A program made the position numbers and the translations under genes. This document shows positions 60,933-64,000 of a stretch of DNA of 64,000 nucleotides, one piece after another (within the stretch, counting starts at the first letter, position 1; each line of letters opens with the position of its first letter). The stretch is taken from assembly GCA_025999455.1 (NCBI GenBank), contig AP024683.1, positions 69,501-133,500 of the forward strand, given 5' to 3'. The notes under the pieces are model-generated. The model worked only from the letters and a program-made list of their open reading frames with translations, was not told where the DNA came from and did no database searches. This stretch comes from Geminicoccaceae bacterium. Its GTDB lineage: Bacteria > Pseudomonadota > Alphaproteobacteria > Geminicoccales > Geminicoccaceae.

Positions 60933-61748
60933 ATGGCCCTTTCGGTCGCCACCAACACCTCGGCCGCCACGGCGCATCGCTACCTCAAGACCAACGACAT
61001 GGAGGCGACGCGTTCGCTCGCCAAGCTCTCGTCGGGCTCGCGCATCGTCCGCGCTTCCGACGACGCGGCCTCCATGGCGGTCGGCACCAAGCTCAAGGCC
61101 GACGTCGCCGGCCTCAAGCAGGCCCAGGTCAACGCAACCCATGCGACGAGCCTTCTGCAGCTCGTCGACGGCGCGCTTCAGCAGATCGCCGACGTGCTCA
61201 CCCGGATGAAGTCGCTCGCCACGCAATCGGTGAACGGTGCGCTCTCCGACACCGAGCGCGGGTATCTCGACGCCGAATATCAGCAGCTGATCGATCAAAT
61301 CGACCAGATCGCCAAGTACACGACCTTCAACGGCGATCCCGTCATCGATGGATCCTACAACAAAGACTTCCTGGTCGGTCTCAATCCGACGAACGACGTG
61401 ATCAACGTCACGCTCAATGACATGACCGCGACGACGCTCGGCGTGTCCACGGCGATCACCACCTCGGCCACCGCGCAGACCGCGATCGGGGAGGTCGACG
61501 CGGCGATCGAAACGCTTCTCACCGAACGCGCCACGGTGGGCTCACTGATGTCGCGATTCGATTATGCCAGTGCCAACATCGCGACGATGGTCGAGAACAT
61601 GGACGCTGCTCGGTCGGTGCTCATGGACGTCGACGTGGCGGGTGAGATGGCCAACTTCTCCGCCAAGCAGGTCGTGATGCAGGCGAGCGTGGCGATGCTC
61701 GCCCAGGCCAACCAGATGCCGCAGAACCTGTTGCGGCTGTTGAGCTGA
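60933..61748 (+). CDS. Flagellin (copy 2)
   Basis: A 271-residue flagellin of identical length to copy 1 and nearly identical in the D0/D1 regions (residues 1-59, 92-115 and 207-266 differ at few positions). Differences cluster at about 60-90 and 150-190. Lysines again avoid residues 145-244. GTAGAAGGAG precedes the ATG at 60933. It has its own sigma-54 promoter with paired upstream dyads, so it can be expressed separately from copy 1. It is followed by a hairpin, then FlaG-like, FliD and FliS genes. Confidence 0.95.
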   Translation: MALSVATNTSAATAHRYLKTNDMEATRSLAKLSSGSRIVRASDDAASMAVGTKLKADVAGLKQAQVNATHATSLLQLVDGALQQIADVLTRMKSLATQSVNGALSDTERGYLDAEYQQLIDQIDQIAKYTTFNGDPVIDGSYNKDFLVGLNPTNDVINVTLNDMTATTLGVSTAITTSATAQTAIGEVDAAIETLLTERATVGSLMSRFDYASANIATMVENMDAARSVLMDVDVAGEMANFSAKQVVMQASVAMLAQANQMPQNLLRLLS

Positions 61749-61761
61749 CGGCCGAAGGGGG

Positions 61762-61780
61762 GCGGGCCGCGAGCCCGCCC
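61762..61780 (+). terminator. Hairpin after flagellin 2
   Basis: A 7-bp perfect GC stem (61762-61768 with 61774-61780, five-base loop) lies 13 bases after the stop, with no T run. It may attenuate expression of the downstream flaG-fliD-fliS genes relative to flagellin or stabilise the flagellin mRNA. Confidence 0.4.
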
Positions 61781-61806
61781 GCCGCCGGACGCTGGAGTCA
61801 ACGTCG

Positions 61807-62169
61807 ATGTTGCGCGAGCTCACGGCCGCCGCCGCTCCGCACCTTCCGGCCCCGCGGCCGGCCCAGGCACCGCCCCCCGGCCAGCCCTCACCGACGCTGC
61901 GCGACGGGCCGGTGGAGAGCGCGGCACCCGATCTGCGCGAGCCGGTCCGCCCGGTGGAGGAGGCGATCCAGCTCGCGGCGAGCGCGCTGTTCCGCGATCG
62001 CCCGGTCGAAGTCCAGGGCTTCCGGGACGAGGCGAGCGGGCGGTTCGTCTATCGCGTGGCCGACCGTCGAAGTGGCGAGGTCCTTTTGCAGTCGCCGCCC
62101 GACGCGCTCTTGCGCTTCTTCGCGAGCGTTCGCGAGGCGCTCGGCCCGCTCGTCGAGATCGAGGCCTGA
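61807..62169 (+). CDS. FlaG-like flagellar protein
   Basis: A 120-residue protein with a Pro/Ala-rich N-terminal half (1-60) and a C-terminal FlaG-like domain (about 65-118: GRFVYRVADRRSGEVLLQSP, a strand-turn-strand followed by PDALLRFFASV). FlaG proteins are filament-length or assembly-related factors commonly encoded next to fliD. The ATG at 61807 is the first good start. It lies 15 bases before fliD. Confidence 0.75.
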   Translation: MLRELTAAAAPHLPAPRPAQAPPPGQPSPTLRDGPVESAAPDLREPVRPVEEAIQLAASALFRDRPVEVQGFRDEASGRFVYRVADRRSGEVLLQSPPDALLRFFASVREALGPLVEIEA

Positions 62170-62184
62170 TCGGGGGAGGGTGTC

Positions 62185-63888
62185 GTGGCGGACAGCATCA
62201 ATTTCGGCACCTTGACCACGAGCGGCAGCGGCGTGCGGCTCACCGGCACGAGCTCGAAGCTCGACACCGAGAGCCTCGTACGCGCCGCCTACGAAGCCAA
62301 ACGCCTTCCGGCCGTCCGCCTCGAGGCGAAGATCGCCGAGAACGACGCCAGGCTCGCCGCCTTCGGCGAACTGCGGGGGCTGCTCGAGGATCTACGCAGC
62401 GCCGTGAACGGTCTGCGCAACCCGCCCGGCCTCCTCGGCCGCGGCGAAAACCTGTTCGAAGCCAAGCGTGCCTACCTCGCCGGTGGTGGCGGCATCGATC
62501 CGGCCTCGATCCTGGGCGTGAGCCTCGACAACTCGGCGGCCACCGGTGGGTTCGAGGTCGAGGTCGAGCGGCTCGCCACGGCCCACAAGATCCGCGCACG
62601 CAGCGCCGCCTCGGTCACGCAGACACTGGCCGATGCTTGGAACGGTGGGACGGGCTTCACCGGTACGGTCGAGCTCGGGCTCGCGGGCGGGGCCAAAGCC
62701 TCGATCGACGTCGACGGCGACATGACCCTCGCCGACCTCGCGGCGGCGATCAACGCTCGGAGCAGCGAAACGGGTGTCGCCGCGAACCTCGTTCGAGTGG
62801 CGGATGGCGACGTCCGCTTGGTCCTGTCCGCGCGCGAGGCGGGGAAGGCGATCGAGCTCGCCGACACGGGCATCGACCCCGTGGTCCCCCTCCTCGACCC
62901 GACCGAGCTCGTCGCCGCGCAGACCGCCCGGATCCGGATCGACGGGATCACCGTCGAGCGGACCGGCAATCGGATCGACGACGTTCTCCCGGGCGTGGTC
63001 CTCGACCTCTACGAGGCGCGGCCGGGCGCGACCGTTTCGGTCACCATCGAGAACGACCTCGCCCGGATCAAGGAACGGATCGGTGCGTTCGTCGACGCGT
63101 GGAACGCGCTGCGCGATTTCCTCGGCAAGCATTCGCAGGTCAGCGCCGAGGGCGAGGTCGGAAGCGACGCCGTCCTGTTCGGCGACCGGACCTTGCGCGA
63201 GATCATGCGAGCACTCGCCGCCGAAGTGAGCGGCCGCGCCTTCGGGCTCGACGACGGTGCGCTCGGGACCTTGCGCGAGGTGGGTGTCACCATGGTGGAG
63301 GGCGGGCGGCTGCGGATCGACGAGGCGAAGCTCGACCGGATGCTGCTCACCCGGCTCGAGGAGGTGCGCCGGGTCTTCGAGTTCCGCGCCGTGACGAGCT
63401 CGACCGAACTCGCCGTGCTCGGCCGGAGCAACAGCTTCGCGGGCTCCTCCTTCGAGGTCGCGATCGTCGATTCCGACAACGATGGAGTCCCGGAGTCCGC
63501 GACGATCGGCGGGGTCGCGGCGACGATCGCCGGCCGGCGGATCATCGGCCCGGCGGGCAGCGCCTTCGCCGGGTTGGAGTTCGCCTGGGTCGGCACCGGC
63601 ACGACGACGATCACGGTCGAGGTGAGCCAGGGCATCGCCGACCGGCTCCACAACCTGCTCGGCGACGCGCTCGCGCCGGGCAACGGCCCGCTCGCCCGTG
63701 CCGTAGGCGAGCTCGGCCAGACCAACACGAACTACCGAGAGGAGATCGAGAAGATCAACGAGCGGGCGGAAAAGGCGCGGGCTGCACTGGTGGAAAAATT
63801 AACCCGGATGGAGACAGCACTCAGCCTCGCGAACACGCTGCTGAGCCAAGTCCGGGCGCAGATGGACGCGATGGCCGGCAGCCGCTGA
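62185..63888 (+). CDS. fliD: Flagellar hook-associated protein 2 (filament cap)
   Basis: A 567-residue FliD. The N-terminal FliD domain includes SKLDTESLVRAAYEAKRLPA. The central region has the DNSAATGGFEVEVERLATAH and IRIDGITVERTGN segments. The C-terminal domain has VDAWNALRDFLGKHS and a terminal coiled coil (about 500-560, EIEKINERAEKARAALVEKL). It forms the cap under which flagellin subunits fold. GTG start at 62185 with a GGGGGAGGG ribosome site. It is followed 15 bases later by fliS. Confidence 0.93.
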   Translation: MADSINFGTLTTSGSGVRLTGTSSKLDTESLVRAAYEAKRLPAVRLEAKIAENDARLAAFGELRGLLEDLRSAVNGLRNPPGLLGRGENLFEAKRAYLAGGGGIDPASILGVSLDNSAATGGFEVEVERLATAHKIRARSAASVTQTLADAWNGGTGFTGTVELGLAGGAKASIDVDGDMTLADLAAAINARSSETGVAANLVRVADGDVRLVLSAREAGKAIELADTGIDPVVPLLDPTELVAAQTARIRIDGITVERTGNRIDDVLPGVVLDLYEARPGATVSVTIENDLARIKERIGAFVDAWNALRDFLGKHSQVSAEGEVGSDAVLFGDRTLREIMRALAAEVSGRAFGLDDGALGTLREVGVTMVEGGRLRIDEAKLDRMLLTRLEEVRRVFEFRAVTSSTELAVLGRSNSFAGSSFEVAIVDSDNDGVPESATIGGVAATIAGRRIIGPAGSAFAGLEFAWVGTGTTTITVEVSQGIADRLHNLLGDALAPGNGPLARAVGELGQTNTNYREEIEKINERAEKARAALVEKLTRMETALSLANTLLSQVRAQMDAMAGSR

Positions 63889-63903
63889 GGACCGGAGCTC
63901 TCG

Positions 63904-64000
63904 ATGAACGCCCATCTCCGCCACCGCGCCTCGGCCGCCTATCGGGACGCCGCCGAGACCATCGCGCCCGCGCAACAGATCGTGATGCTCTACGACGGCG
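63904..64000 (+). CDS. fliS: Flagellar export chaperone FliS, N-terminal fragment
   Basis: The first 32 codons of a gene cut by the right edge. ASAAYRDAAETIAPAQQIVM followed by LYDG is the conserved FliS start (AYR...ETASP..LLLMLYDG in relatives). FliS binds the flagellin C-terminus in the cytoplasm to prevent early polymerisation. Its position after fliD is the usual order. Confidence 0.9.
   Translation, partial: MNAHLRHRASAAYRDAAETIAPAQQIVMLYDG

Noticed and set aside
1-64000. tRNA/rRNA genes, insertion sequences, integrases, prophage or replication origin
   Set aside because: All gaps are under 300 bases, and I saw no cloverleaf, no rRNA motif, no transposase or integrase and no DnaA-box cluster.

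Overview
The window is very GC-rich, gene-dense DNA from a free-living, flagellated alphaproteobacterium. The evidence is a SAM-II riboswitch ahead of metA, ethylmalonyl-CoA pathway genes, a YbjN/proC/UbiK neighbourhood, strong third-position GC bias, and many 4-bp start/stop overlaps (ATGA, GTGA, TTGA). A Rhodospirillales- or Geminicoccales-like lineage is my best guess, but nothing here fixes the genus. I see no rRNA, tRNA, CRISPR array, insertion sequence or prophage, and no gene-free stretch longer than about 300 bases.

Layout. 1-4996: the 5' end of metA with its SAM-II riboswitch and terminator, divergent from a chorismate mutase - hisC - tyrA aromatic amino-acid operon that continues into DUF3422 and ChaC genes. 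5006-10748: two SDR dehydrogenases (one a 3-hydroxybutyrate dehydrogenase), a patatin gene carrying two compensating frameshifts, malonyl-CoA synthetase and an HtrA-like protease. 10825-19003: a minus-strand block with an ABC importer, an RTX protein and three sugar-acid type enzymes (idonate dehydrogenase, DapA-family aldolase/dehydratase, enolase-superfamily enzyme). It probably takes up and degrades a sugar acid. 19113-25113: a trans-sulfuration enzyme, a cyclophilin-fold protein, several exported unknowns, a Crp/Fnr regulator and a zinc alcohol dehydrogenase.

25132-31873 holds three signature enzymes of the ethylmalonyl-CoA pathway: ethylmalonyl-CoA mutase, divergent from crotonyl-CoA carboxylase/reductase, then methylsuccinyl-CoA dehydrogenase. 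The crotonyl-CoA carboxylase/reductase reading frame has a helix-turn-helix domain and a Pro/Ala/Gly linker in front of it, a candidate enzyme-regulator fusion. 31880-36916: two small unknown genes, a cytochrome c and an acetoin-dehydrogenase-type acoABC operon. 36936-43493: an orphan anti-sigma-like protein, a divergent EF-G paralogue, an MFS transporter, an Ldh2-family dehydrogenase and alanine dehydrogenase. 43646-51929: a plus-strand run of exported unknowns, a TAXI-type binding protein, an ABC ATPase, an RND pump pair and an ABC-2 permease. 52137-58360: PgeF, MidA and Lgt on the minus strand, then UbiK, YbjN, proC and a TetR regulator, converging on an M23 peptidase.

58421-64000 is a flagellar filament locus: flagellin, FliB-type lysine methylase, second flagellin, FlaG-like, FliD and the start of FliS. 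The second flagellin has a good sigma-54 promoter preceded by two identical GGCAA-N3-TTGCC dyads 32 bp apart, which look like sites for a sigma-54 activator.

The most unusual items are the HTH-Ccr fusion, the uninterrupted ABC ATPase / binding-protein reading frame, the FliB-flagellin arrangement with its paired dyads, and the ABC genes split by an RND pump.
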